Origin: Calothrix sp. NIES-2100
Lineage (GTDB): Bacteria; Cyanobacteriota; Cyanobacteriia; Cyanobacteriales; Nostocaceae
Direction of reading: 5' to 3'
Length of the DNA stretch: 64,000 nucleotides
NCBI RefSeq assembly: GCF_002368195.1
Contig: NZ_AP018178.1
Span: forward strand, 7,638,645-7,702,644
Shown: positions 1 to 9,348 of the stretch, piece by piece
Numbering within the stretch: position 1 is the first letter of the stretch
How the letters are laid out: each line of letters starts with the position of its first letter
Program-made: the position numbers and the translations under genes
Notes under the pieces: model-generated
Told to the model about the DNA's origin: nothing
The model's input: the letters and a program-made list of their open reading frames with translations, nothing else
The model's database searches: none

Positions 1-371
1 GGATGACAGAAGAACCAGAAAGACTCTCAACTTCAGCGTTAGCAGAATTATTTCCGAGAATTGATCTGGGCTATACTCCACGCATTGCAGCCAAATATCC
101 CGAAACACAAGAACAAGTAAGGGGACGTTCTGGACAAACCGCTAGATGTCTAGCCAGTGAATTCTACCCTGCCAATATCCTATTAGTAGGGCATGGCGCT
201 TCTGTACTAGGAGCGGCGATGGGATTAGTCGGGGAAATTGCCAAAATGGAAGTGAAAGCTTCTTTATGTTCTTTAGTCAAAGTCGTGCTTCAAGACGCAG
301 AATGGTTGTTAGAACTTAAGGGGGATACTTCTCATCTGGTGGAGGTAGAAGAAGTAATTCGATTTGTTTAA
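1..371 (+). CDS. Histidine phosphatase family protein, C-terminal part (5' cut by window edge)
   Basis: The last ~122 residues of a phosphoglycerate-mutase-like histidine phosphatase. The motif LLVGHGASVLGAAMGL holds the second catalytic histidine (the GH of the C-terminal half); the N-terminal RHG motif must lie upstream of base 1. An ATG at base 3 is in frame, but a protein starting there would lack the phosphohistidine, so I read the gene as running in from the left. The substrate cannot be told: the family includes sugar-phosphate phosphatases and mutases. Stop at 369-371; glucokinase follows 87 bases on, same strand. Confidence 0.75.
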   Translation, partial: MTEEPERLSTSALAELFPRIDLGYTPRIAAKYPETQEQVRGRSGQTARCLASEFYPANILLVGHGASVLGAAMGLVGEIAKMEVKASLCSLVKVVLQDAEWLLELKGDTSHLVEVEEVIRFV

Positions 372-458
372 TTCCCGGATAGAGACTTTAAATCCTGGCT
401 GACGCTAATCTAGATATTGCCATGTACTGAGAAAGTCACTCTATTACTAATAAGTTTT

Positions 459-1511
459 ATGACATTATTACTAGCGGGAGATATTGGTGGTACGAAAACT
501 ATTCTGCGGTTGGCTGAAACCACAGATTCACCAGGATTGCATGAAAACTCAGACTCACATATTTTACGCAATATTTATGAGGAGAGTTTTCACAGTCAGG
601 ATTTTCCTGATTTAGTACCGATAGTCCAACAGTTTCTCATCAAAGCTAAGTCTTCGACACCCCAAAAGGCTTGCTTTGCGATCGCCGGTCCAGTAGTGAA
701 CAATACTGCTAAGCTGACCAATTTAGCTTGGTATTTAGATAGTGAACGTCTACAACAAGAATTGGGGATTACCTCTGTTTCCCTGATCAATGACTTTACT
801 GCTGTTGGTCACGGCATTTTCGGCTTAAACACCAAAAATCTGCTGACTTTACAACCAGGGAAACCCAGACCCGAAGCACCCATTGCCATTATTGGCGCGG
901 GGACTGGCTTAGGACAAGGATTTTTAATCAAGCAGGGAGAAAATTATCACGTTTTTGCTTCCGAAGGTGGACACGCCGACTTTGCTGCGCGTACCGAGTT
1001 AGAGTTTCGGCTGATGAAATATCTGATGGATAAACATGATATCCAGCGCGTTTCTGTAGAAAGAGTTGTGTCTGGGCAAGGCATTATCTCAATTTACCAA
1101 TTTTTGCGGGATCAAAAAATTGCCGCCGAATCACCAGATATCGCCCATATCGTCAGAGTTTGGGAACAAGAAGCGGGAAAACTAGAGAAAAGCGTCGATC
1201 CAAATGCGATCATTGGTACGGCTGCACTCCAAGGACGCGATCGCCTCTGCGAACAAACCATGCATCTGTTTGTCGAACTTTACGGTGCAGAAGCCGGAAA
1301 TCTTGCCATCAAACTTCTACCTTATGGCGGATTATATATTGCTGGTGGTATCGCTCCGAAAATATTGCCTTTAATGCAAGACGGTACTTTCCTCTTGAAT
1401 TTTACCCAAAAAGGTAGAATGCGTTCCCTCCTCGAAGAAATACCGGTGTATATTATTCTCAATCAACAAGTAGGGCTAATTGGTGCTGCTTTGTATGCTG
1501 CTAGGTTATAA
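459..1511 (+). CDS. glk: Glucokinase
   Basis: Cytoplasmic enzyme that phosphorylates glucose to glucose 6-phosphate with ATP. Visible motifs are the N-terminal phosphate loop LAGDIGGTKT (residues 5-14), the sugar/catalytic stretch INDFTAVGHG with the catalytic Asp, and the second phosphate loop GAGTGLGQG. The 350-residue length fits cyanobacterial glucokinases. I chose ATG 459 over an in-frame TTG at 417 because the family starts directly before the phosphate loop; the extra 14 residues look like untranslated leader. Downstream lies a repeat-rich gap. Family assignment is firm. Confidence 0.93.
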   Translation: MTLLLAGDIGGTKTILRLAETTDSPGLHENSDSHILRNIYEESFHSQDFPDLVPIVQQFLIKAKSSTPQKACFAIAGPVVNNTAKLTNLAWYLDSERLQQELGITSVSLINDFTAVGHGIFGLNTKNLLTLQPGKPRPEAPIAIIGAGTGLGQGFLIKQGENYHVFASEGGHADFAARTELEFRLMKYLMDKHDIQRVSVERVVSGQGIISIYQFLRDQKIAAESPDIAHIVRVWEQEAGKLEKSVDPNAIIGTAALQGRDRLCEQTMHLFVELYGAEAGNLAIKLLPYGGLYIAGGIAPKILPLMQDGTFLLNFTQKGRMRSLLEEIPVYIILNQQVGLIGAALYAARL

Positions 1512-1530
1512 CAGCTAGTACCGCTTTGCG

Positions 1531-1660
1531 GAATTCAAAATTCAAAATTTTACCCAGAGCGTAGTCGAAGGGTCAAAATTCAAAATTGCAAAAAGCTTAT
1601 AAAGTAAGCTTTGCGTTTATTTTGAATCGAATATTTATTTCCGCTGTGCTGTACTAGCAA
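1531..1660. repeat. Interspersed repeat rich in AATTCAAAATTCAAAA / TTTTGAAT
   Basis: Contains GAATTCAAAATTCAAAA twice, a short AAAAAGCTT...AAGCTTTGCG inverted core and a closing TTTTGAATC, then a CTGTGCTGTACTAG-like edge. A related arrangement with the same order of blocks lies at 35468-35563. It looks like a small non-coding dispersed element with inverted ends; no coding potential. Confidence 0.5.
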
Positions 1661-1695
1661 CAACGGTGATATCAGCATCATCAAAAGCAAAAACT

Positions 1696-2298
1696 ATGAC
1701 AATTAAAGTTTTATTGCCCTTACTTGCTGCCACACTTGTATGCAGCGGGTCTTTCCTGGTTGAGGCCAGTCAACCTAAACCAAAGGTAACACCAGCTAAA
1801 CCCAAGGTTACTCAACCACAAAAGCCACAATGGAAGTTGTTTACTGGCCCAGATGGGCGCTTTAGCGTTTTAATGCCAGGAATACCCATCAGGAAGACCC
1901 AAGCTCAAAAAACCTACATGGGGGAAATCAATGTAGAACTATTTACAGCTCAACCACCAAAACAGGAAGTAGCTTATGTAGTTGCTTACAATGACTTTCC
2001 TTACAGTTATGGTCAAATGGTAAACCCCCAAACAGTACTTAATAATGCCAGAGATCTCGCTTTAAAAACTACGAAAAGCAATTTAATTAGTCAGCGAGAT
2101 ATTCGTAGTACTAATGGTCATCCCGGTAAAGAAATTGAGTATGTCAATGCTGGGGGTAAATTCACTAAAAGCAGAATGTATTTTGCCGAAGGGCGTTTGT
2201 ATCAAGTAATGGCGATAACGACAAAAAAACAACGCCCAACTTTAGCTAAAACCATAACAGGTTATTTAAATTCCTTCAATTTGGTTTTAAAAGCTTGA
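1696..2298 (+). CDS. Conserved exported protein of unknown function
   Basis: About 200 residues. ATG 1696 (MTIKVLLPLLAATLVCSG) gives a typical Sec signal peptide with cleavage expected near VEAS; an upstream in-frame start at 1666 would put ten polar residues before it and is less likely. A lysine/proline/threonine-rich linker (about residues 27-45) leads to a compact domain beginning WKLFTGPDGRFSVLMPG and ending in GYLNSFNLVLKA. This pattern occurs in secreted or lumenal cyanobacterial proteins distantly like PsbP; I do not recognise a named family. Likely extracytoplasmic. Stands alone, followed by a strong hairpin terminator. Confidence 0.7.
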   Translation: MTIKVLLPLLAATLVCSGSFLVEASQPKPKVTPAKPKVTQPQKPQWKLFTGPDGRFSVLMPGIPIRKTQAQKTYMGEINVELFTAQPPKQEVAYVVAYNDFPYSYGQMVNPQTVLNNARDLALKTTKSNLISQRDIRSTNGHPGKEIEYVNAGGKFTKSRMYFAEGRLYQVMAITTKKQRPTLAKTITGYLNSFNLVLKA

Positions 2299-2433
2299 AA
2301 ATAGGGGTTAGGGGTTAGGGGCTAGGGGCTAGCCCTTTGAAGGTGACTCGAAACATCTGTTCAAATAAGCATAATTAACCGCCGATGTCCGCTGATAAAT
2401 CAAGTTATTTAATCAACGAAAATCGCCAGTATC
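2299..2433. repeat. GGGGTTA/GGGGCTA repeat and unassigned spacer
   Basis: Begins with tandem TAGGGGT/TAGGGGC units right after the stop codon of the exported protein, a short tandem repeat also seen before the start at 48146. The rest up to the terminator shows no reading frame or recognisable site. Confidence 0.5.
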
Positions 2434-2473
2434 AGATCCCCGACTTCTTAAAGAAGTCGGGGATCTTTTTTTT
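2434..2473 (+). terminator. Perfect hairpin plus T-run, dispersed GACTTCTTAAAGAAGTC family
   Basis: Two 16-base arms (2434-2449 and 2451-2466) around the core GACTTCTTAAAGAAGTC, followed by eight or more Ts. It has the form of an intrinsic terminator for the exported-protein gene. The same core recurs at 55937-55969 with a compensated base pair, so the hairpin is also a dispersed repeat family. Confidence 0.75.
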
Positions 2474-2634
2474 CATTAATGGTTGATAAATGCTATATAT
2501 CCTATTAGATATATGTGTAGTAATCAGCCATTTGTTATATATCAAAGTAGGTAAATAGGAAAGCGGTACATATCCCGCCCCGCTTTCCTCGCCGCCCAAA
2601 TTTGTGTGGACGGGGTAGACAGCGGGTTTTGCTG

Positions 2635-4341
2635 ATGAAAAAATTTCTGAAATACCTCAGTTTAGGTATATTGTCTACGATTTTGACGGCAACGCCTGGA
2701 TTAGGCGCTGAACGCATTAGTTTTTTTTACCCTCCCTTCGGAGAATTTTCTTTATCGGCTGAATCTCTGGAAAAATTTGCCAAAGAAGGTAAAATCAATA
2801 GTGAATTAGCATTTTATGCCAGCCGTGCTACTCCTGAACAACTGGCGCAATTACGACAACTACTGCAACAAAAATTTGATATTCCTCCGGTTTTAGTGTC
2901 TCAGTTTACCTACTCACCATTAGGGGAGGCGGTAGTGCGACGTTTAGGAGAAATACTGCTTACCGACTCTCGCCAGAATGGTTTTTATGCGATTCGTGCG
3001 GCTTTGATTTTATCTGCGGCTGATCCAGACGGCTTAACTGTTGTCAATTTGTTGCGTAAGTATCCTAGCGACAGTTTGCGATTGAATTTTTCTGAGGGGC
3101 TACAGATAGTTAATAGCTTGGTAGAGTTGGGTAAAGCTAAGGATCAAATTGTGGCATTTATCAAACAACAGACCATCACCCAAACTAATAATGCCACAGT
3201 TGACTTCGCCCAACAGCCAGATTTGCGATCGCCTGGAAATTTTAAATTTCAAATCACTAGCCTGAAACTTAACGACAATTCCCGGAATCGCAGTCTCCCA
3301 GTGGATGTTTATGTACCTCAAGCATCATCGTCAACAACAACAGATGCACTTAAACCTCCCTTTCCGCTGGTTGTGATTTCTCATGGTATCGCTTCCGATC
3401 GTTATGCTTTCGTCTACCTAGCTGAACATTTAGCATCTCACGGTTTTGCTGTTGCTGTATTGGAACACCCTGGTAGTAACGCTGAACGCTTTCAGCTATA
3501 CTTTTCCGGCTTAGCGGGGCCACCAGAAGCGCAAGAATTTATTAATCGACCTTTAGATGTTAAATTCGTACTCGATCAACTCCAGCAGTTAGATCAGACT
3601 AATCCCAACCTCCAAGGTAAACTAAATTTGCAACAAGTCGCCGCCTTCGGTCATTCCTTTGGTGGTTATACTGTCATGGCTTTAGCGGGAGCAAAAATTA
3701 ACTTTGACAAACTGCGCCGCGATTGCAATCCGAATCGCACCTTGAATGTGTCAGTATTTTTGCAATGTCGCGCCGATGATTTACCAGTAGAAAATTATCC
3801 ACTGCAAGATCCTCGCATTAAAGCGATGATCGCGATTAATCCGATTGATAGTTCAGTCTTGGGTGAAAGTGGCGTGAGTCAAATTAAAGTCCCAACAATG
3901 CTAGTCGCTGGTAGCGAAGATATCTTTGCCCCACCGGTCGCTGAACAGATTTACCCCTTTACTTGGCTGCCTAATCCCAATAAATACTTAGTTGTTATTG
4001 AAAAAGCTACACACTTTAGTGCGATCGCAGAACCAACTGCTAACAATGATGTTTTACCTGTACCAGAGGCGTTGCTAGGGCCAAATCGTGCGCCTGCTTA
4101 TTCCTATATCAAAGCTTTAAGCCTAGCTTTTTTAGAAACCCATCTTTTAAACCGTACTGAATACCGCTCGTACTTGCAGCCATCCTATGCCCAATATATT
4201 AGTCAGGCTCCTCTCAATCTCAGTATTGTACAGTCCTTGACAACAGAGCAGTTACAACAAGCACTCAATGGCTTAAATCCTCAACCAACCGTACCACCAC
4301 CGCAACTACAGCCGCAACCAACGCCTACTCGGTCGCCATAA
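2635..4341 (+). CDS. DUF1400 / alpha-beta hydrolase, exported
   Basis: About 568 residues. ATG 2635 (MKKFLKYLSLGILSTIL) opens a signal peptide ending near GLGA; an upstream in-frame ATG at 2602 would add charged residues and is disfavoured. Residues ~25-160 match the cyanobacterial DUF1400 domain (helical, starting AERISFFYPPFGEFSLS). The rest is an alpha/beta hydrolase with oxyanion-hole segment VVISHGIASDR, nucleophile elbow GHSFGG (Ser about 341) and a late His in KATHFSA. Family members resemble platelet-activating-factor acetylhydrolase and dienelactone hydrolases; the substrate is unknown. The C-terminus is a proline/glutamine-rich tail. Probably periplasmic or secreted. Confidence 0.85.
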   Translation: MKKFLKYLSLGILSTILTATPGLGAERISFFYPPFGEFSLSAESLEKFAKEGKINSELAFYASRATPEQLAQLRQLLQQKFDIPPVLVSQFTYSPLGEAVVRRLGEILLTDSRQNGFYAIRAALILSAADPDGLTVVNLLRKYPSDSLRLNFSEGLQIVNSLVELGKAKDQIVAFIKQQTITQTNNATVDFAQQPDLRSPGNFKFQITSLKLNDNSRNRSLPVDVYVPQASSSTTTDALKPPFPLVVISHGIASDRYAFVYLAEHLASHGFAVAVLEHPGSNAERFQLYFSGLAGPPEAQEFINRPLDVKFVLDQLQQLDQTNPNLQGKLNLQQVAAFGHSFGGYTVMALAGAKINFDKLRRDCNPNRTLNVSVFLQCRADDLPVENYPLQDPRIKAMIAINPIDSSVLGESGVSQIKVPTMLVAGSEDIFAPPVAEQIYPFTWLPNPNKYLVVIEKATHFSAIAEPTANNDVLPVPEALLGPNRAPAYSYIKALSLAFLETHLLNRTEYRSYLQPSYAQYISQAPLNLSIVQSLTTEQLQQALNGLNPQPTVPPPQLQPQPTPTRSP

Positions 4342-4565
4342 GGGGAATGGGGGGATGAGGGAAGGGGGACAAAGGGGAGAAATTACAAAGCGCAAAGTCT
4401 GAGCGCCGGCGTCCGGCGTTAGCGAGGTACGAGCGTCTGGCTTCTCCCAAGGGGAGACGCGCAAGGGACGCCAACGTCTACTCTTCGAGTTCTCCTTTGG
4501 AGTACGACGAACAGAACTTTGTAAGAATGACCAATGACCAATGACCAATGACAACTGACAACTGA
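4342..4565. repeat. Mixed repeats: palindromic GC-rich unit and TGACCAA heptads
   Basis: Holds GGGGGATGAGGG-type units, a GC-rich palindromic block around GCGCCGGCGTCCGGCGTTAGCG, and heptads TGACCAA, TGACAAC, TGACTAT running into the end of the next gene. These are the short tandemly repeated repetitive sequences known from heterocystous cyanobacteria. No gene. Confidence 0.7.
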
Positions 4566-5150
4566 CTATTGACTATTGACTGCTGCCATTAGGTAAAACC
4601 TGATGTATGCACCCCAGTAAAATAGATTGACTGCTAATAATAGTCCTTTACTGAAGTATGAGCGCATAGTGGGAAATAGAGAAATGCTGGCGATTAATAC
4701 TAAGGATATCTCTACGAAAGCGACGATCCCCGCGTAATGCTGGCGATCCCAGTAGGAAATTGGGCTAATAAAACGGTAATTGCTAAAGGGGAAAAAGTGG
4801 CGGTGAGCATCGTCATTATGCACTGGTAAATCTAAAAGTGAGTGCAACACCATACTGATAAACCCCATTTCTATGACTTGCCAATTCAAAAAATGGGCAA
4901 TGATTACGCCAATTAATGCTAAAGGAATGGAGTGGAAAGTACTGATTATGGCTTGCCAAAAGGGCTGATAGTAAACTTCTGACCAAATTTGATGTGAAGG
5001 CAGGCGATAGACAAATTTCATCAAGAAGAAGAACACAAATATCGGCACATCGGGCAAGATTGCACCAATAAAAATGGCGTGACTTGCCTGATTTCGTATT
5101 TGTTGGCTGAAAACCACCAAATTGAGGATCGCATGGCTAGGAGTATTCAT
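4566..5150 (-). CDS. Multi-pass membrane protein, metal-dependent hydrolase-like
   Basis: 194 residues with about four hydrophobic segments and a histidine/aspartate-rich loop (HSLLDLPVHNDDAHRHFFP, near residues 103-121) resembling membrane-bound metal-dependent hydrolase-like families (YdjM/DUF457-type). N-terminal MNTPSHAILNLVVF and IGAILPDVPIF fit that group, where His and Asp of the first helices are conserved. The function is unknown. The last residues (AAVNSQ) are encoded by a heptad repeat that runs through the stop codon, so the C-terminus may have been set by repeat insertion. Convergent with the upstream hydrolase. Confidence 0.65.
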   Translation of the reverse strand: MNTPSHAILNLVVFSQQIRNQASHAIFIGAILPDVPIFVFFFLMKFVYRLPSHQIWSEVYYQPFWQAIISTFHSIPLALIGVIIAHFLNWQVIEMGFISMVLHSLLDLPVHNDDAHRHFFPFSNYRFISPISYWDRQHYAGIVAFVEISLVLIASISLFPTMRSYFSKGLLLAVNLFYWGAYIRFYLMAAVNSQ

Positions 5151-5707
5151 CGCCTAAATTTAGTAGATTTGCTGACGACAATCACTACTACAATGTTTCC
5201 CAAACTATATGTACATTTAATGTCTTCGTGATGACGCAAACTGTCATATTTTAGCTAAATTGCTGATTTTATTGATTAATGCCAGAAATTGGTACTGATT
5301 GTCAAGAAATTTTTATATTATTCCAGCAGTATTAATAAAAACTTATCCCAAAAATCTGGCCTATATATATACTATTTGTAAATAAGTATTAAGAAATGCT
5401 TATTAATAAATGTTGCCATAACTTGATTAAATTGTTAACGTGTGTATGACAGCGTTTTGGTTAATGCTTGGATTAAGGAGATTGAAAAACCTATGAGCTA
5501 TATCCATGCAGCCAATTGTATGTAATTGTCAAACAGCAAGCGAGAAATTTCTGTGGTTGGGAGGCTGACTATAAGGGATTTGTAGATTAACTCAGAAATC
5601 TCTGCTTGTTTAAAGGCTTACTTTTGATTTCAATGGCAATAACTAATGTGTCTTACCCAAAATATGCGAGAACGCGGTAAGACTGAAGATTTTGGAGGTA
5701 CAAATTC
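5151..5707. other. Long AT-rich intergenic region between divergent genes
   Basis: Separates the minus-strand membrane protein from the SDR gene and should carry both promoters. It is AT-rich with runs such as ATATATATACTATTTG near 5368 but I see no convincing conserved box. A good ribosome-binding site (GGAGG at about 5694) precedes the SDR start. No reading frame of note. Confidence 0.4.
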
Positions 5708-6592
5708 ATGAAGATTCAAGGTAAGGTTGCCTTAGTTACTGGGGCTTCCCGTGGTATTGGGCGTGCGATCGCTCTAGAATTAGCACAGCAAGGTATCAAA
5801 CGTGTGATACTGTTGGCACGCGATCGCCACAAGTTGAGCGAAGTAGCTCAAGAAATCGAGGCGATGGGCGCAGACGCTACCATCGTACCGATAGATTTAA
5901 CTCAAGCTATTGAGGTAAATATTGCTGTTGCGCAGCTTTGGCGCAATCATGGCCCCATACATCTACTGGTTAATTGTGCGGGTGTAGCCTACCAAAGTCC
6001 GTTTTTACAATCTAAACTTCCCCAAGTTCAAGAAGAAATCTCCCTTAATTTATTGGGGATGTACAACCTAACTAGTCTGGTAGCGCGGCGTATGGCTAAC
6101 CACAGACAAGGGACAATTGTGAATGTGTCCAGCTTGATGGGGAAAATCGCTGCACCCACAATGGCGACTTATTCAGCTACTAAGTTCGCCATTTTAGGAT
6201 TTACTCAAGCCTTACGTCAGGAACTCGCACCATACAATATTCAAGTGCAAGCATTACTACCTTCCCTGACAGACACAGACATGGTACGCGGCTTCCAATT
6301 ATTTCGCTGGGTGATCCCAATGACACCCCAGGAAGTCGCCCAAACGTTTGTCGCTGGCTTGCAAAGAGATTCACCAGAAATTTTAGTAGGTTGGCAAAGT
6401 CATCTAGCTGTTTGGTGTCAACGCCTGATGCCTTGGTTGCTAGAACCAATTTTACAACTAGCAACGCCAAGAGCTTTGAGAACCCAACAGCCTAACACCA
6501 TACTGAGCGCAATTACCCAAAAACTCAGCCTGATTACCAGGGATCTACTTTTATCAAGAAACATGGTTTCGATCGTATCTGCGCGTAAGTAA
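5708..6592 (+). CDS. Short-chain dehydrogenase/reductase (SDR)
   Basis: NAD(P)-dependent oxidoreductase of the classical SDR type. The Rossmann motif TGASRGIG lies at residues 11-18, NCAGVA near 89-94, the catalytic Ser in NVSSLMGK and the YxxxK pair at Tyr155/Lys159 (YSATK). The arginine after the glycine motif suggests NADPH. At 294 residues it has a C-terminal extension of about 50 residues beyond the core, ending with hydrophobic/basic stretches. Substrate unknown. TTGGAGG about ten bases upstream supports ATG 5708. The GH57 gene follows 87 bases later on the same strand, but a link is not evident. Confidence 0.88.
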   Translation: MKIQGKVALVTGASRGIGRAIALELAQQGIKRVILLARDRHKLSEVAQEIEAMGADATIVPIDLTQAIEVNIAVAQLWRNHGPIHLLVNCAGVAYQSPFLQSKLPQVQEEISLNLLGMYNLTSLVARRMANHRQGTIVNVSSLMGKIAAPTMATYSATKFAILGFTQALRQELAPYNIQVQALLPSLTDTDMVRGFQLFRWVIPMTPQEVAQTFVAGLQRDSPEILVGWQSHLAVWCQRLMPWLLEPILQLATPRALRTQQPNTILSAITQKLSLITRDLLLSRNMVSIVSARK

Positions 6593-6679
6593 CATACACT
6601 AGGGGCACAACAACTTTGTGCCCTGACTACAGACTGTGCTTGGATAAGTAAGATACACCTCGTTTCGGAGCCACCAGAA

Positions 6680-8182
6680 ATGCTGAAATTGCCAGATAAT
6701 CTCCCCATTTTGCCCGAAATTATCGATGGGTTACCAAATATTTCTGGTTGGGAAACAGAGGTTTTATCGGTGGTAAACCATGATGCACCCGTATTTTTAG
6801 CAAAAACCAACCTGAGTTTAGAAGATATTAACGCCGGATTTGCGATCGCCTTACATATGCACCAGCCAACTATACCCGCTGGATATGATGGGGGATTGAT
6901 TAGCAATCTCCAATACATGTTTGAACATCAAGGGGAAGGTGATAATCACAATGCTGGGCCTTTTGCCTATTGTTACAGCCGCATTGGAGATTTTATTCCC
7001 GAACTCGTCAGTCAAGGTTGCAATCCCCGCGTCATGTTGGATTACTCTGGTAATCTTTTTTGGGGATTGAGACAAATGGGACGCAGTGACATTATCGATA
7101 ACCTCAAACGCATCACTTGCGATCCCACCTATCAGCCTTATGTTGAGTGGTTGGGTACAATGTGGAGTCATGCGGTGATCCCTTCCACCCCCATAGCAGA
7201 CATTAAATTACAAATCCTCGCATGGCAACAGCATTTTGCCGCAATTTTTGGTTGGGAAGCCTTAGCGAGAGTTAAAGGATTTTCTCCCCCAGAAATGCAC
7301 CTGCCAAATCATCCTGATACTTTATTTGCATTTGTCAAAGCACTCAAAGAATGTGGATATCGCTGGCTACTTGTTCAAGAACATACTGTAGAAACAATTA
7401 ACGGACAACCTCTTAGTTACAAACATTTACCACACCGTTTAATTGCTCGCAATTCTCAAGGCGAAACAATTAGCATCACCGCTTTAATTAAAACCCAAGG
7501 TTCAGATACTAAATTAGTTGCTCAGATGCAGCCTTATTATGAAGCCAAAACTTTATCTAAACAACAATTAGGCGCTGCATTAGTACCGTCAATTGTTAGT
7601 CAAATTGGAGATGGTGAAAACGGCGGGGTGATGATGAATGAATTTCCCAGTGCTTTCAAACAAGCTTGGTGGGATATGGTAAATCATGGTGGTGGAAAAA
7701 CAGGTGTAGTTGGATTTTGTGGGACAGAATATTTAGAATTAATCACAGATGCTGGGTGCAAACCTAAAGACTATCCCACTTGTCAGCCCATAGGACAACA
7801 TTATATTTGGGAGCGAGTTGCACCTGAGAATATTCAACCTGAAGCTGTCGAGAATGCCATTTTAGAATTAAAGCAAACTAATCCCCATTTTCATCTAGAT
7901 GGAGCCTCATGGACTAATCATATAAGTTGGGTTAAGGGATATGAAAATGTATTGTCTCCTATGTATGAATTAAGTAGTTTATTCCATGATAAGGTTGATA
8001 AATTACTAATTAATTCCACAACAGCCGAATCTATCACTAAACAAGCTAGTTATCGCCAGCTTTTGTTACATAATCTTTTGTTGCAAACTAGCTGTTTTCG
8101 TTATTGGGGACAGGGTACTTGGACTGATTATGCTAGAGAAATTTACCAACGGGGCGAAAATTCGCTGCAAGGGACATTGTAA
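6680..8182 (+). CDS. Glycoside hydrolase family 57 protein
   Basis: 500 residues. The hallmark N-terminal motif of GH57, FAIALHMHQP, is at residues 54-63, after a ~50-residue lead. The histidines in it are structural or active-site residues in the (beta/alpha)7 barrel. Further family-like stretches are FSPPEMHLPNHPDTLFAF and NHISWVKGY. GH57 enzymes act on alpha-glucans (amylase, 4-alpha-glucanotransferase, branching), so a role in glycogen metabolism is plausible, but the specificity cannot be read. This matches the cyanobacterial clade often annotated only as 'glycosyl hydrolase family 57'. Cytoplasmic, no signal peptide. Confidence 0.85.
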   Translation: MLKLPDNLPILPEIIDGLPNISGWETEVLSVVNHDAPVFLAKTNLSLEDINAGFAIALHMHQPTIPAGYDGGLISNLQYMFEHQGEGDNHNAGPFAYCYSRIGDFIPELVSQGCNPRVMLDYSGNLFWGLRQMGRSDIIDNLKRITCDPTYQPYVEWLGTMWSHAVIPSTPIADIKLQILAWQQHFAAIFGWEALARVKGFSPPEMHLPNHPDTLFAFVKALKECGYRWLLVQEHTVETINGQPLSYKHLPHRLIARNSQGETISITALIKTQGSDTKLVAQMQPYYEAKTLSKQQLGAALVPSIVSQIGDGENGGVMMNEFPSAFKQAWWDMVNHGGGKTGVVGFCGTEYLELITDAGCKPKDYPTCQPIGQHYIWERVAPENIQPEAVENAILELKQTNPHFHLDGASWTNHISWVKGYENVLSPMYELSSLFHDKVDKLLINSTTAESITKQASYRQLLLHNLLLQTSCFRYWGQGTWTDYAREIYQRGENSLQGTL

Positions 8183-8565
8183 ATAAACCTGAGTTCTAGG
8201 GAACCTAACCCCAACCCCGTCCCTACAAGGGAAGGGGCAAAAAATCTACAACTTAGTACTGAAGAATAAAGTTTTTAAGCCTCTATTGAAATATAGAGGC
8301 ATATTCGAGCAGTCACTTGAGATGAAAAACTCCATCCACGGATCGGAGTTTTTGGGCATGAGGAATGGGGCATGGGGCATGAATGGTTACCAATGCCCAA
8401 TGCCCAATGCCCCAAGTCGGCGGGGCGCGCACCCTTCGCACCCACAAGGAGATGGAGTTTCCCACCGACTTTCATGAATCTGTAATTTGAGCAAAATTGC
8501 AGCTTATGCCATACAATTAAAAGTATATAAAAAGCGATCGCGCTACACGTTGCGAGGCAACCAAT
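8183..8565. repeat. Non-coding block of hairpins and heptads
   Basis: Holds an AACCCCAACCCC / AAGGGAAGGGG repeat (about 8205-8240), a perfect 8-bp hairpin GCCTCTAT/ATAGAGGC at 8279-8300, a longer hairpin AAAAACTCC/GGAGTTTTT at 8325-8353, a tract of ATGGGGC/AATGCCC heptads, and an outer AAGTCGG/CCGACTT pair (about 8413-8471). Short open frames here are repeat-derived. One or more structured RNAs could be made from here but I recognise none. Confidence 0.5.
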
Positions 8566-8804
8566 ATGGATGCCAATGAAGTTTCAGTCTATATGCAGCC
8601 AGAGAAAGAAATTGTAGGCAGGCAGATCTGAGAGAAATCAGCCTCATCAAAGTCAATTTCACGGAAGTAAATTTTCCTGGAGAAAATTTGAACAACTCAA
8701 ATTTAGGTATTGCCAATTTAAATTGGATCAACCTGAGAGGAATAAATATCAGCAGGCCTAATCGTCAGTGGGGCAAAAATCGGCGATGGCAGGATGCACA
8801 ATGA
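8566..8804 (+). pseudogene. Broken pentapeptide-repeat protein gene
   Basis: ATG 8566 reads MDANEV, the usual opening of small cyanobacterial pentapeptide-repeat proteins, then meets a stop after about 18 residues in that frame. Shifting one frame recovers SLYAARERNCRQADLREIS and continues as pentapeptides (VNFTE VNFPG ENLNN SNLGI ANLNW INLRG INISR) to a stop at 8802-8804. The two parts join only with a frameshift near 8580-8590, so the gene appears inactivated, and the repeats themselves have lost many of the central Leu/Phe and Ala positions. A sequencing error could explain the single shift but not the repeat erosion. Confidence 0.7.
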
Positions 8805-9089
8805 TAATTTAATTTCAGCAAATTACTTTAGTTAAAGATGAAGAAATTTGCTTGTCGGTTGAGAGCGACCATAAGTGCTATTTTAGCATCTAAAATTTTA
8901 TGTTTTGAGCAAAAATAATGTCTGCTGAAGATGTTAGTGAACTTAATCCTTAGTTCAATTCAATAATCGCTGTCATGCAGTATGGCAAGAGTCTTTTGCA
9001 GCTATAGCTTTCGGTTAATAGCCTCGCCAAATACTTGATTGATTCGAGACTAAAGCCTACAAGAAACTGAAAAATTTAGAGCGATATTT

Positions 9090-9269
9090 ATGCCAAACAC
9101 AACAAAAGTTAAACAGTTGAGTTCAAATAAAAGCAAGACTTGGTTTGGGGGTTTTACTGCTCCATCGGAAATTTTGAACGGTCGTCTAGCAATGATAGGG
9201 TTTGTAACCGTTATGTTGATTGAAGTATTTTCCGGTCACGGCTTTCTGCACTTTTTGGACATTCTTTAG
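9090..9269 (+). CDS. hli: High-light-inducible protein (HLIP/SCP), 59 residues
   Basis: A 59-residue single-helix relative of chlorophyll a/b-binding proteins. The chlorophyll-binding helix EILNGRLAMIGFVTVMLIE (residues 27-45) has the ExxxGRxxM pattern, followed by FSGHGFLHFL. The N-terminus is basic and polar (MPNTTKVKQLSSNKSKTWF). HLIPs sit in the thylakoid membrane, bind chlorophyll and carotenoid, and protect or assist assembly of photosystem II under light stress. ATG 9090 to TAG 9267-9269. The gene is free-standing. Identification rests on direct translation and the motif. Confidence 0.9.
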   Translation: MPNTTKVKQLSSNKSKTWFGGFTAPSEILNGRLAMIGFVTVMLIEVFSGHGFLHFLDIL

Positions 9270-9348
9270 CTTGACGACATCTCACCAGGAAAAGGCTTAA
9301 TTAGCTCTCTAGCTAAATTTCACTCATTACTATATTTGGAGAGAAATA

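Noticed and set aside
4306..4554. 82-codon minus-strand frame
   Set aside because: Covers the GC-rich palindromic repeat and the 3' end of the hydrolase gene; no RBS or family match.
8286..8477. Open frames of 63 and 66 codons on both strands
   Set aside because: They run through hairpins and ATGGGGC/AATGCCC heptads; composition follows the repeat, not a protein.
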